Shown here in pieces: positions 46,933 to 56,639 of a DNA stretch of 64,000 bases. Source of the stretch: Pseudoxanthomonas sp. (GTDB lineage Bacteria > Pseudomonadota > Gammaproteobacteria > Xanthomonadales > Xanthomonadaceae); contig NZ_DASYGY010000007.1 in the NCBI RefSeq assembly GCF_035999195.1, positions 248,001 to 312,000 on the forward strand, read 5' to 3'. The translations under genes and the position numbers were made by a program. The number at the start of each line of letters is the position of its first letter. The stretch's first letter is position 1. Below the pieces are notes generated by a model. That model made no database searches. It had not been told where the DNA came from and was given only the letters and a program-made list of their open reading frames with translations.

Positions 46933-47246
46933 GCGCAGGCTCGTCGACCTAACTGAGTGGCTCTAGCCGATGAGGCTCTGAGTCCGAGATAATGATGTTA
47001 TTCGCACTCCGTACGACTGCAACCCTCGCACAGCGCAAACATCGAGGCACGCCCTAGATGCGCCGTCAGTCTCGAAGTTCAACGCGGGCGTCTCCTCATC
47101 GACGCGTTCTCGTCGACATAACGTAGCGATCACCTTGGTGATTGACCTGCAAGGGGACGGGAACCTTGAACAGTGTGGCGACCGACGAAGTTATACGCCA
47201 CGCTATGGCTACTGTGGGAAGACCTTACTTCGGCGGTGCGCGGCCC
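46933..47246. other. Gene-free right junction of the island
   Basis: Between vsr and the alpha/beta hydrolase lie 314 bases of intermediate GC. I see no gene, tRNA, integrase remnant or palindromic repeat family here. The return to high GC occurs at about 47240. Confidence 0.5.
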
Positions 47247-48146
47247 CTACCGCCCCAAAAAATCCGTCACCAGCTCCCCCACCTCCTCCGGATACTGGTG
47301 ATGCGGCGCATGCCCCGTCTGCGAATAGAACACGAACCGCGTATCGCGCAGGGCGCCGATCAGGGGGAACCAGTTCTGCCCCGCCGTGCTGGTGTCGTGG
47401 TCGCCGGCGACCAGCAGGATGGGCAGCGCCAGCCGCGTCAGCTGGCCGCGCCGGTCCGCCGCATCCGCATGGAAACCCCCGGCCGCCTTGAAATACCGGT
47501 CGAACTGCGCCTGCGTGGCCGGGATGTGCGCGTCCACGCCCGCCCGCTGGCGGATGCGTTCGCGCGAGGCCTTCGCGCGTTCGCGACTGAGCGCCGAGGC
47601 CGGCTCGAAGAACAGCACCTCCTCGTCGGCCAGATCATTGACCGGCTTGAGCGCCCGCTCCAGGAACGCCGGCTGCAACGGAATATCGGTCTTGCCCGGC
47701 GGATTGGTCGCCAACAACACCAGCCGTTCCACCCGGCCCGGCCTATCGATCACATAGGCCTGCGCCAGCAGCCCGCCCCATGACCAGCCCAGCAGATCGA
47801 ACCGCGCCAGCCCCAGCGCATCGGCCAGCCCGTCGAGCAGCTTCACCCCGGCCTCCATGGAGTCCGGCTGCGTGCCGCTGGAATGGCCGATGCCCGGCAG
47901 GTCGAACACATACAGCGTGTGATGCCGCGCCAGCGCATCAAGGAAGGCCGGGTCCCAGGTGTCGATGGTGCCGCGGAACCGGTTGACCAGCAGCAGCGGC
48001 GTGCCGCGACCGAACGTGCGATAGGCCACCGTGTCCGCGCCCACCGCCACCGTGCGCGTGGGCGCGCGCAGCGCCTTGGAGGCCTGGGCCGGCGGCAGCG
48101 TCGCGGCGGTCACCGCGAGGAGAACGGCAAGAACGAAACGGCGCAT
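47247..48146 (-). CDS. Exported alpha/beta hydrolase
   Basis: A 299-residue alpha/beta-hydrolase-fold protein with a signal peptide (about 1-22, ending PPAQA). The nucleophile elbow is DLLGWSWGGLLAQ, the acid is likely the Asp in ILLVAGDHDT, and the His lies in YSQTGHAPHHQYP. The oxyanion-side motif is LLLVNRFRGTIDTWDP, where RFRG replaces the usual HGxPG. The reaction may be esterase or related; the substrate is unknown. The ATG at 48146 is preferred over an upstream start at 48194 because the signal peptide begins there. Confidence 0.87.
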   Translation of the reverse strand: MRRFVLAVLLAVTAATLPPAQASKALRAPTRTVAVGADTVAYRTFGRGTPLLLVNRFRGTIDTWDPAFLDALARHHTLYVFDLPGIGHSSGTQPDSMEAGVKLLDGLADALGLARFDLLGWSWGGLLAQAYVIDRPGRVERLVLLATNPPGKTDIPLQPAFLERALKPVNDLADEEVLFFEPASALSRERAKASRERIRQRAGVDAHIPATQAQFDRYFKAAGGFHADAADRRGQLTRLALPILLVAGDHDTSTAGQNWFPLIGALRDTRFVFYSQTGHAPHHQYPEEVGELVTDFLGR

Positions 48147-48354
48147 GGGAAACCTCGTGTCGGTGCGGTCGCGGCAGGGCGCATCGCCGGCCATCGCGCG
48201 CCGACGGGCGAGGCGACCGGCCTGCCCTGTCGCGGTGCCGGCCGGCCCCGTCCGTCACGGTGCGCGTCCTGCGCCGCACGGGCATGCCGCAGACAGGGGA
48301 GCGCCGGCTCACCCGAATGAGGCATCGCCGGCGCCGGAACCGCCCGCGCGCCGC

Positions 48355-49584
48355 TCAGGCCATCCAGACGTGCTCCAGATTCCGGAAGCCCCACTTCTTC
48401 GGCGACTCGATGGACACGATGCTGTCCTTGGCGCCGGCCAGGTCCAGGTCGCGGCGGAACACCTGGGCGTGGGACTTGGCCGAATAGAACACCCGTACCT
48501 TCGGCGGCGCCAACGGATGCTCGCCGGCCGCGATGACCACGGCCAGATGGTCGGACGCCAGCCGCACCAGCGAGCCGATGGGGAAGATGCCCAGCACCCG
48601 GATCAGGCCCTTGAGCGCCCGCACATCGAAATGCCCCTGCCACGTCGCCATCCGGCGCAGCGACTCGGCCGGATCCCAGCCGGCCTTGTACGGCCGGTTG
48701 GAGGTGATGGCGTCGTACACGTCGCAGACCGCACTGATGCGCGTGAGCATGGGCAGCGCATCGCCGGCGAGCGCATCGGGATAGCCCCGCCCGTCCATGC
48801 GCTCGTGATGGTGGCGCACCACGTGCAGCACCTCCGGAATGTCCAGGCCCGCCTCGCGCAGGATCTTCTCGCCGTGCGCCGGGTGCTGGCGCATGGTGGC
48901 CATCTCCTCGTCCTGCAGCGCGCCGGCCTTGTTGAGGATGCCCAGCGGCACATGCGCCTTGCCCATGTCGTGCAGCAGGCCGGCCATCGCCGCGTGCTCG
49001 CGCTGCGCGGCGGGCAGGTCCAGCTCGCGCGCCACCGCCGCCATCAGCCCGGCCACCGCCACGCTGTGCAGGTAGGTGTAGTTGTCCGCCGTCTTCAGCC
49101 GCGCCAGGCTGACCAGCGCCAACGGATTGCGCGAGACCGACTCGTCGATGCGCGCGGCCAGGTCGTGCGCCCCGTCCAGCACCAGCGTGCGCCCCATCCG
49201 CAGCTCGGTGAACATCGCCTCCACCAGCGCGCGGCCGTCGTCGCAGATGAGCCGTGCGCGCGCCATCTCGTCGGACAGCGTGGGCAGCACGGGCGCGTCC
49301 GCAACCACGCGTGCGGCGGACACGGCCGGCGCGTCGGCGTCCGCGGACGGCGCCGGCACGGCGGCGTTCTCCGCCGGCGCGGCGGCCTCGCCTGCCCCGA
49401 CGTCGTCGCCGCGGTCGGTATCGATGTCCACCGTGGTGATCCCGCTGGCCCGCAGCGTGTCCACATCGTCCTGCTCCACCACGAAGCGGGTGCGCCAGAA
49501 CGGATGCTCCAGCCACGGGCCATGCAGCTTCACCACGTACATCCCCGCTCTCAACGCCTCGGTCGAGATGGTCTTCAACGCCAT
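48355..49584 (-). CDS. HD-GYP domain c-di-GMP phosphodiesterase
   Basis: A 409-residue protein. The N-terminal DUF3391-type region (MALKTISTEALRAGMYVVKLHGPWLEHPF) and an Ala/Pro-rich linker lead to an HD-GYP domain from about 165. Signatures are LLHDMGKAHVPLGILNK, HPAHGEKIL, VVRHHHERMDGRGYPD (HHExxDGxGYP) and CDVYDAITSNRPYK. All metal-binding residues seem intact, so it should hydrolyse cyclic di-GMP. The ATG at 49584 matches the conserved N-terminus. It is divergent from the chemotaxis receptor gene. Confidence 0.93.
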   Translation of the reverse strand: MALKTISTEALRAGMYVVKLHGPWLEHPFWRTRFVVEQDDVDTLRASGITTVDIDTDRGDDVGAGEAAAPAENAAVPAPSADADAPAVSAARVVADAPVLPTLSDEMARARLICDDGRALVEAMFTELRMGRTLVLDGAHDLAARIDESVSRNPLALVSLARLKTADNYTYLHSVAVAGLMAAVARELDLPAAQREHAAMAGLLHDMGKAHVPLGILNKAGALQDEEMATMRQHPAHGEKILREAGLDIPEVLHVVRHHHERMDGRGYPDALAGDALPMLTRISAVCDVYDAITSNRPYKAGWDPAESLRRMATWQGHFDVRALKGLIRVLGIFPIGSLVRLASDHLAVVIAAGEHPLAPPKVRVFYSAKSHAQVFRRDLDLAGAKDSIVSIESPKKWGFRNLEHVWMA

Positions 49585-49671
49585 TGCCTGCTCCGGTCTG
49601 CCGATCCGCACCTTCCTGTTAGCGGCCCGGCGGCAGGCCCTTGGAGCCGCACGGCGGCCTCGTGGCAAAGA

Positions 49672-49689
49672 TGGTAATTACGATTACCA
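49672..49689. promoter_or_regulatory. 18-base inverted repeat, possible operator
   Basis: TGGTAAT and ATTACCA flank a TACG spacer in the 309-base region between the divergent HD-GYP and chemotaxis-receptor genes. It is AT-rich against a GC-rich background, as operators often are. Nothing else is visible in 49585-49893. Confidence 0.45.
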
Positions 49690-49893
49690 GACGGTGGCGA
49701 ATGGTCGGCCCCCGGTCATTTCCGCTTGCCTTTCAACGACTTGGCCGTGGAATCGGCGCCCGGCCGGCGCGTGCGGACGACCGCACGCCCGGCCTACCCC
49801 CTCCTAACGTCTAACGCCCGCCGTCTCAGGTTCCGCCACGGGCGCCGCTAAAGCGTGCGAACGATCACCTGACGACCACGACGCGGACCGAAC

Positions 49894-52320
49894 ATGACTG
49901 CCCTTCTCGATGCCTGGAACAACCGCAGCACCGCTTTCAAGCTCACCCTGATCTCCTGTCTCTCCATCGTCGGCCTGCTGGTGCCGTCGTACTTCTACCT
50001 GCTGCAGTTGAACGACATGCGTGCGGTCAGCCGCACCGAAGTGGCCAGCCTGCCCACCCTCGATGCGACGCTCGACGTGGTGAAGGCGCTCAACCTGCGC
50101 CGCGGCGCCGCGGATGCGCAGGCCGCCGAGGCCAACACCGATATCGCCGCGCTGTACGACAAGGCGCTGGCGGCGTCGGCGGCAGCGCCGCACCTGGCCG
50201 GCAGCCACGCGCGCATCCGGGAGCTCGCGCAGCAATGGACGGCGCTGAAGACGCTGGCGCACGACGATCCCGCGCTGAATGCGCATGTCGACGAGGCCCT
50301 GCAGGCCGTCGATACGATCGGCGATGAAAGCCTGCTGGTCTACACGCCCTACCCGGACAGCTACCACCTGGTCATCGCCTCCACCCAGCATCTGCCCGAC
50401 GTCAGCTCGACCCTCGCGATCCTGCAGGGCGATATCCATCGCCGCGGCGCCGACACCGAAGATGGCCACCGGCTCGCCCTGCAGGAAACGTTCCGCCGCG
50501 AGCTGCTCACCTACGCGCAGGAGATGGACAAGGCGATCGCGCTGTCGGCGACGGTCAGCCCCGCCCTCCGCAGCGCCCAGGCCGCGGTCAAGGACGCGCC
50601 CGCCTTCAGGAACGAACGCGCCGATGCCGCGGCGTTGACCGGGATGCATGCGCTGCTCGACCGCACCGAGACCGCGGCACTGGCCGAGCTCGGCCGCCAG
50701 TCGCGCGCGCACCTGGCGACGGCACGCACGAAGCTGCTGGTCGGCATCGGCCTGGTGGCGTTGATCCTCTCGCTCGTCGTCGGCGCGTCGTGGTACACGG
50801 TGCGCGCGATCACGCGCGGCGTCCGCTACGCCGCCAAGGTGGCCGCCCGCATCTCGCAGGGCGACCTGGAGGCGCGCATCCCCTCGCGCTACCAGGATGA
50901 AGTGGGCCAGCTGCTGGTCAGCATGCGCGACATGCAGGACACGATCCGGCGCGTGGTCGAGTCGCAGCGCGAGATGGCGGCGCGGCACGAGGAAGGCACC
51001 ATCAGCTTCCGCTGCGACGACCGTGCGTTTCCCGGCGGTTTCGGGCAGATGGTTCGCGGCACCAACGACCTGGTGGCGTCCCACATCGCCGTGAAGATGC
51101 GGCTGGTCGAGGTGATCCAGCGCTATGCGATCGGGGACCTATCGATCGACATGGACGTGCTGCCCGGCGAGAAGGCGGTCATCACCTCGGCGATGGACGC
51201 GGCCAAGCGCAACCTGCTGGCCATCAACGCCGACATCAAGCGCCTGGCGGCCGCCGCTGCGGCGGGCGACTTCTCGCAGCGCGGCCCGGCCGACCGCTAC
51301 CAGTACGACTTCCACGACATGGTCTCCAGCCTCAACCGGCTGATGGACACCACCGACGGCAACCTGTCCGCGCTGTCGGTGCTGCTGACGTCGGTGGCCG
51401 GGGGCGACCTGACCCAGGAGATGCGCGGCGACTTCCAGGGCGTGTTCGCCACGATGCGCGATGACGCCAACGCCACCGTGCGGCAGCTCAGGACCATCGT
51501 CTCGGGCATCCAGGACTCCACCGTTTCCATCAACACGGCCGCGAGCGAGATCTCGTCCGGCAACGCCGACCTGGCGCGCCGCACCGAGCTGCAGGCGGCG
51601 AACCTGGAGGAGACGGCCGCCTCGATGGAAGAGCTGACCTCGACCGTGCGGCAGAACGCGGATTCGGCGCGCCAGGCCAATACGCACGCGGTGTCCGCGT
51701 CCGGCGTGGCCGCCGAGGGCGGCCAGATCGTGGCGCGCGCGGTGCAGATGATGGCGCAGATCGAACAGTCCTCGCGCCGCATTTCCGAGATCATTTCCGT
51801 CATCGACGGCATCGCCTTCCAGACCAACATCCTGGCCCTGAACGCGGCGGTCGAGGCGGCGCGCGCCGGCGAACAGGGCCGCGGCTTCGCCGTGGTGGCC
51901 AGCGAGGTGAGGACGCTCGCGCAGCGGTCGGCGACCGCCGCCAAGGAGATCAAGCAGCTGATCGAGGCCTCGGTGGAGCGCATCAACGATGGCTCGGCCC
52001 TGGTCAGCGATGCGGGCGATTCGATGGTGAACGTGGTGGCCGCGGTGCAGCGCGTCAGCGAGATCATGTCCGAGATCGCGGCGGCATCGCAGGAGCAGGC
52101 GGCCGGCATCGACCAGGTGAACCAGTCGATCGTGCAGATCGACGAGACCACGCAGCAGAATGCGGCGCTGGTGGAGGAAGCATCGGCGGCGGCACGCGCG
52201 ATGGAGGAGCAGGCGCGCGATCTGCGGCGGAGCGTGTCGACGTTCAAGACCACGCACGACGCGCCGGCGCAGCGGGCCTACCGCACGGCACGGATGCGCG
52301 AGGACGCCGTGGAGGCGTGA
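49894..52320 (+). CDS. Methyl-accepting chemotaxis protein
   Basis: An 808-residue receptor. Transmembrane helices lie at about 17-37 and 287-310 and bracket a helical periplasmic sensor. A HAMP domain (about 308-360) is followed by further HAMP-like segments, with repeated GDL motifs (QGDLEARIP, IGDLSIDM, GGDLTQEM). The signalling hairpin tip is DGIAFQTNILALNAAVEAARAGEQGRGFAVVASEVRTLAQRSA. The C-terminus is basic and shows no CheR-binding pentapeptide. The ligand is unknown. Confidence 0.95.
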   Translation: MTALLDAWNNRSTAFKLTLISCLSIVGLLVPSYFYLLQLNDMRAVSRTEVASLPTLDATLDVVKALNLRRGAADAQAAEANTDIAALYDKALAASAAAPHLAGSHARIRELAQQWTALKTLAHDDPALNAHVDEALQAVDTIGDESLLVYTPYPDSYHLVIASTQHLPDVSSTLAILQGDIHRRGADTEDGHRLALQETFRRELLTYAQEMDKAIALSATVSPALRSAQAAVKDAPAFRNERADAAALTGMHALLDRTETAALAELGRQSRAHLATARTKLLVGIGLVALILSLVVGASWYTVRAITRGVRYAAKVAARISQGDLEARIPSRYQDEVGQLLVSMRDMQDTIRRVVESQREMAARHEEGTISFRCDDRAFPGGFGQMVRGTNDLVASHIAVKMRLVEVIQRYAIGDLSIDMDVLPGEKAVITSAMDAAKRNLLAINADIKRLAAAAAAGDFSQRGPADRYQYDFHDMVSSLNRLMDTTDGNLSALSVLLTSVAGGDLTQEMRGDFQGVFATMRDDANATVRQLRTIVSGIQDSTVSINTAASEISSGNADLARRTELQAANLEETAASMEELTSTVRQNADSARQANTHAVSASGVAAEGGQIVARAVQMMAQIEQSSRRISEIISVIDGIAFQTNILALNAAVEAARAGEQGRGFAVVASEVRTLAQRSATAAKEIKQLIEASVERINDGSALVSDAGDSMVNVVAAVQRVSEIMSEIAAASQEQAAGIDQVNQSIVQIDETTQQNAALVEEASAAARAMEEQARDLRRSVSTFKTTHDAPAQRAYRTARMREDAVEA

Positions 52321-52369
52321 GCGCGGAGGACGCGCCGGTACCGGTTCGCTGCCGGGGGGTTGGCCGGGA

Positions 52370-55300
52370 TCAGGGATGCTGCGGCACGTTTCCGCCGCGA
52401 CGCCCGGGGGCGCGCGCCTCGCGCGTCCGGGCCGTCGCCCCGCGCGACACCGCCAGTTCCACCTGCGTGCCCTTGCCCGGCCGGCTGGTGATCCGCAGCC
52501 GCGCGCCGATGTCGTGCGCACGCTCGCGCATGCCGCGCAGGCCCCAGTGGTCGTCGCGCGCGCCGGCGCGGCGCACGTCCTCGTCCAGGCCGCGGCCGTC
52601 GTCGCGGATGCGCAACACCACCCGCCCGCGGCTGGCGCGGATCTCCACCTGGATGCGCGTGGCCCCGGCGTGGCGGAACGCATTGCACAGCGCCTCGCGG
52701 CCGATCCAGTAGATCTCGTCGCGCACCACCGGATCCAGCGCCGGCAGGCGCGCGTCGGCGCTCACCCCGAACGCGGCCGGGTGCAGCTGCGCCAGCTCGC
52801 GCCCGACCCGTTCCAGCGCCGACGGTAGCGGCTCGGACACCGACGCGGCCGGCATGCGCAGCGAACGCACGCGTTCGCGCCCCTCCACGATGGCCTCCTC
52901 GCCACGGTCCATCGCCTGCTCCAGCGCCACCCGCACCGGATCGTCGTCGCGCAGGCCGCTGGCCACCGCCTGGAAGCGCAGCAGCAGCCCCTGGAAACTC
53001 TGCAGCAGCGTGTCGTGCAACTCGCGCGCGATGCGCTCGCGCTCGCGGTGACGCTCCTCGTAGCGCATGCGCATGCGGTGCGCCACCCGCCGCAGCCGCC
53101 ACAGGTAGGCCGCATAGACCGCCGCCACCAGGCTCAGCCCGCACAACGTCATGAACCACCACGACTCCACGAAACTGGGCGCCACCGAGAACGCGAGCGT
53201 GGCGCTCTGCGGGCTCCACACGCCGCTCTCGTTGGCCGCCTGTACCTGGAAGCGGTAATCGCCCGGCGGCAGGTTGGTGTAGTACGCCACGCGCCGGTTG
53301 CCGGCCTGCTGCCACGCCTCATCGAAGCCCTCCAGCCGGTAGCGGAAGCGCACCTGTTCCGGATAGGCCAGGCTGCTGGCGCCGTAGCGGATCTGGATGT
53401 CGCGCGTGCCCGGGGCGAAGTCGCGCCCGTCCTCGGGCGCGTATTCCACCGAACCCGCCGCCAGGCCGCGGATGCTGGCCGTCGGTACCACCGGATTGTG
53501 GTGGCGCCGGGCCGGATCGATCATCGCCAGCCCCTGGTTGGTGGTGAACCAGAGGCGGCCCGCGCCGTCGGCCACGGCGGTGGAGGCCAGGGCGGACTGC
53601 TGGGCGATGCCGGGCATGCCGTCGGCGGTGTCGTACAGCCGGCCGTCGAGATGGCCGCTGTCGGGGGCGCGGGCCAGCACCTCGGCCGGTACCTGCAGCA
53701 CGCCGTTGACCCCGCTCAGCCACACGCCGCCGTCGCTGCCGGCATGGAGGCCGGTGATGCCGTTCAATCGCGTGCGGTCGCCGGCCTGCAGCGCGCGCAC
53801 CTGGCCGTCGCGCAGCAGCGCCACGCCGCTCTCTCCGCCCGCCAGCAGGCCCGCGGCCACGCGCGCGAGCGCCGACACCGTACCGATGTCCAGCCCGTCG
53901 CGGCCGCCGAACGTGCGCAGCGCGCCGTTGCGCCAGTGCACGAGGCGGCTGCCGGTGTAGCCGATCCAGACCGAGCCGTCGGTGTCGCGCAGCAGCGAGG
54001 TCGCCCCGCCCGCGGGAATCAGGCCGGCCCCCACATGGCGCCACGCATGGCCGTCGAAGTGGAACAGGCCCTCGCCTTCGCGCATCGCCAGCAGCCCTTC
54101 GGCGCCGTCGCCCGCCACCGCGCCCAGCTTTCCGTCACCCGGCATGTGCAGGTCGCGCAGTCCGGCGGTGGTGTACTCGTACACGCGGTCCCAGGTGGGG
54201 GCGTACACGCGCTGGCCCACCGCCTGCACGGCGTAGATCCGCTTGCCCGGGGATTCGGCCAGCCACGTCAGGCGGTCGTCGCCCTCGACCCGGTACAGCT
54301 GGCGCTCGCTCGACACCAGCAGGCCGTGCGCCGGCGAGAACGCCAGGCCGTACACGCCGTCCTGGCTCAGCCGCTCGTCCTGCAGCGCCTGCACGCGGCT
54401 GGGACGGAACCGGTGCAGGCCCATGTTGGTGCCCACCCAGATGCTGCCCTCGCGATCGGCCAGCACCGGAATGGCGCGGTCCGACGCCAGGCCGTCGGGC
54501 TCGCGGATGATCGCGGTGGCGTCCTGCTCGCGCAGCGCGTGGCCGCGGGCGAAGGCGTCCAGCTGCGCCACCCGCACCACCCCGCCCCGGCGCCGGTCCG
54601 TGCCCCACAACGCGCCCTGCCGATCCAGCCGCATCGAGGCGAAATGACCGAAGCCGGGCGCCCGCGCCCGGTCGGGCGCCGCCAGCGCCAGCGAACGCGT
54701 GCCGTGCACGCCATCCGACACCCACAGCGCGCCGCCGGGGGTTTCCAGCAGGGAGGCGTAGAGCCCGGTGGCGACGCCGGTCGGCACGAACCGCGCGCCG
54801 TCCGGCGGCAGGTACATCAGGCCGTTGCCGGCGGCCACCCACAGGGTGCCGTGCGAATCCAGCAGCACGTCGTCGGCATAGGCATGGGGAAACCCGGTTT
54901 CCGCACCGATCCGCTGCCAGGTCCGGCCATCGAAGCGGTACAGGCCGGTGAACGAGGCCACCCAGATGCGCCCCGCCCGGTCTTCGACGATGCGCATCAC
55001 CAGGCCGGACGGCAGGTGGGGCGACGGCGGGTAATGGCGCAGCCGGCCGCCGTCCAGCACGCTGATGCCGCCCGGATAGAAGCCGATCCACAGCCGGCCG
55101 CGGCGGTCGCTCAGCAGCGCGGTGATGTTGCTGGACGCGAAGCCCTGCCCCTGCGGCGGGTTGTAGCGCTCGAAGCGCAGGCCGTCGAACTGGTAGAGAC
55201 CCACGCCGGTCCCCAGCCACAGCGGCCCGCTGCGATCCTGCGCCAAGCTCCAGATGTCCGGCGGCGCGCCGTCGCGCTGGGTCCATGTGCTGCGGTGGTA

Positions 55301-55414
55301 GTCCACCACGTCCTGCGGTGCCGCCGCCGTCGACCACGCGTGCAGGCACAGCAGGCCGAACACCCGCCCCAGCCAGTCACGTCTCCGCCCCGTGCAAGAA
55401 GCGCCCATCGACAC
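52370..55414 (-). CDS. Large two-component sensor kinase with Reg_prop propeller and Y_Y_Y domain
   Basis: A 1014-residue sensor. It has a signal peptide (about 1-33) and fourteen or so Reg_prop-like beta-propeller blades (pattern DRSGPLWLGTGVGLYQFDG). A Y_Y_Y domain near 640-720 precedes a transmembrane helix near 745-765. The HisKA_3 phosphoacceptor is His800 in ARELHDTLLQSFQGLLLRF, and an ATPase domain ends with GLDEDVRRAG and HWGLRGMRERA. It matches hybrid sensors but lacks a receiver and DNA-binding part, and no response regulator gene is adjacent. It is convergent with the chemotaxis receptor gene. Confidence 0.92.
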   Translation of the reverse strand: MSMGASCTGRRRDWLGRVFGLLCLHAWSTAAAPQDVVDYHRSTWTQRDGAPPDIWSLAQDRSGPLWLGTGVGLYQFDGLRFERYNPPQGQGFASSNITALLSDRRGRLWIGFYPGGISVLDGGRLRHYPPSPHLPSGLVMRIVEDRAGRIWVASFTGLYRFDGRTWQRIGAETGFPHAYADDVLLDSHGTLWVAAGNGLMYLPPDGARFVPTGVATGLYASLLETPGGALWVSDGVHGTRSLALAAPDRARAPGFGHFASMRLDRQGALWGTDRRRGGVVRVAQLDAFARGHALREQDATAIIREPDGLASDRAIPVLADREGSIWVGTNMGLHRFRPSRVQALQDERLSQDGVYGLAFSPAHGLLVSSERQLYRVEGDDRLTWLAESPGKRIYAVQAVGQRVYAPTWDRVYEYTTAGLRDLHMPGDGKLGAVAGDGAEGLLAMREGEGLFHFDGHAWRHVGAGLIPAGGATSLLRDTDGSVWIGYTGSRLVHWRNGALRTFGGRDGLDIGTVSALARVAAGLLAGGESGVALLRDGQVRALQAGDRTRLNGITGLHAGSDGGVWLSGVNGVLQVPAEVLARAPDSGHLDGRLYDTADGMPGIAQQSALASTAVADGAGRLWFTTNQGLAMIDPARRHHNPVVPTASIRGLAAGSVEYAPEDGRDFAPGTRDIQIRYGASSLAYPEQVRFRYRLEGFDEAWQQAGNRRVAYYTNLPPGDYRFQVQAANESGVWSPQSATLAFSVAPSFVESWWFMTLCGLSLVAAVYAAYLWRLRRVAHRMRMRYEERHRERERIARELHDTLLQSFQGLLLRFQAVASGLRDDDPVRVALEQAMDRGEEAIVEGRERVRSLRMPAASVSEPLPSALERVGRELAQLHPAAFGVSADARLPALDPVVRDEIYWIGREALCNAFRHAGATRIQVEIRASRGRVVLRIRDDGRGLDEDVRRAGARDDHWGLRGMRERAHDIGARLRITSRPGKGTQVELAVSRGATARTREARAPGRRGGNVPQHP

Positions 55415-55550
55415 GCCGTCCTCCCCGATGCCCGGCAGAGTGTATCCATGCCGCAGGGCGCCACCGCCGCGCCTCCCCTATTGGGGGACGCCCGGCGCGC
55501 GGGACCTGGTGCGCATGTCGCGGTCGATCCATCCGCCGTCGTCGGGTGAC

Positions 55551-55818
55551 GGTGGGCCAAGGCCCACCCTGCGATGTCTATCCGCTCGCGGATCCTCTCC
55601 CCGGCTGCTCAGGCCACGTCGTCGCGCCTCGTAGGGTGGGCCTTGGCCCACCATCCGATGCATCAAGGCACATGGCGGGCCGAAGTACGTCCTGCCCGCT
55701 GGCGAGTCCCCTCCCCGGCTCAGGCCACGTTGTCGCACCCCGTAGGGTGGGCCTTGGCCCACCGTCTGATGCATCAAGGGCAATCGCGGGTTGAAGGCCG
55801 CCCTGCCCGCTGGCGGAT
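55551..55818. repeat. GGTGGGCC palindromes in a ~112-bp tandem duplication
   Basis: The 18-base palindrome GGTGGGCCTTGGCCCACC lies at 55635-55652 and 55746-55763, with an inverted form at 55551-55568. The last two are in units of about 112 bases (about 55598-55709 and 55710-55818) sharing CTCCCCGGCT, CAGGCCACGT, GATGCATCAAGG and CTGCCCGCTGGCG. The gap 55415-55917 holds no gene that I can support. Confidence 0.8.
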
Positions 55819-55917
55819 CGTTTACTTCACTCTGTCCGCGCCATCGCGTCCAGCGCCTGCGGCGGCGCCTGTAGCGTGCGCCCCCCCGCAAGGCGGGCGG
55901 AGCGGGCGGGCGATGCC

Positions 55918-56217
55918 TCAATCCCTCAGTTTCAGCGCCGGGTTCTCGTCGATGGTGCCGTCTTCGTTGACCACCACGTAGCGGTCGCCGTCGCGGTTGA
56001 ACAGGACGGGGATGGGGGTCTTGAACAGCGGGCGGCGGACGAACTTCAGACGCCAGTGGAAGGTTTCCATGGTCTGCACGGTGGCCTGCTGCGCGGGGGT
56101 GAGGCCGGCCAGCAGCGTGGCGTGGTCGCTCTTGCCCGTGCGGCGCTCGGGGGTGCGGGGGGCGTTTCCCTCGGCGGGGAGATCGGTGAGGTCGTGCGGG
56201 CGATGCGGATCCGACAT
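55918..56217 (-). CDS. Small paralogous hypothetical protein, copy 1
   Basis: A 99-residue protein, one of three neighbouring paralogues. The shared core is WRLxFVRRPxFxxPIPVLFxRxxxRYxVxxEDGTxxxxPxLxLR, here beginning FHWRLKFVRRPLFKTP. The N-terminal half is charged and Pro-rich and differs between copies. No function is known. It looks like a short soluble domain with a strand-rich C-terminus. It is the last of the three on the minus strand. Confidence 0.75.
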   Translation of the reverse strand: MSDPHRPHDLTDLPAEGNAPRTPERRTGKSDHATLLAGLTPAQQATVQTMETFHWRLKFVRRPLFKTPIPVLFNRDGDRYVVVNEDGTIDENPALKLRD

Positions 56218-56639
56218 CCGGTGGGGGCTCCTGATGGCGTGGACAGGCGTGCGCGGGGACCGCGCACGCGGGCGATACCTTGGAACGGGATCCCGCAACG
56301 TGGCGTGAGGGCGCGACGGCGGAGTGCAGCATCGATTCAGGGAGGTGGCGCGGGAGGGTGGCGCAAAGCAGGACTGCTGCCGGCTCTGCAGTTCCTTCTC
56401 CCCGCTCGGCGGGGAGAAGGTGGCCGGAGGCCGGATGAGGGGCGAGCGCGAAGCCATGCTCAACGGCGACGGCGCTCCGCTCGATCTGCGCATCACCCGC
56501 GTCTCAACCTTCTTTTCTGATCGTGCGTGGTGAATCGAAAGCGTCCCTCGTCCGCCCCCGTATCGAGTACGGGGCAGGCTCTTCGGGCACCTTCTCCCCG
56601 CTCGGCGGGGAGAAGGAACTGCGCTGGCAGACAGCGGGG
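56218..56639. repeat. Gap with two CTTCTCCCC palindromic repeats
   Basis: Between paralogue copies 1 and 2, repeats lie at about 56392-56510 (with the long flank GATGAGGGGCGAGCGCGAAG and CAACGGCGACGGCG) and at about 56540-56620 in opposite orientation. The flank matches the one seen at 23.46 and 23.75 kb, so the element can reach beyond 110 bases. No gene is seen. Confidence 0.8.

Noticed and set aside
46933..47246. A tRNA or integrase remnant as the island's insertion site
   Set aside because: I looked for a tRNA-like cloverleaf, direct repeats and recombinase motifs at both junctions and saw none.
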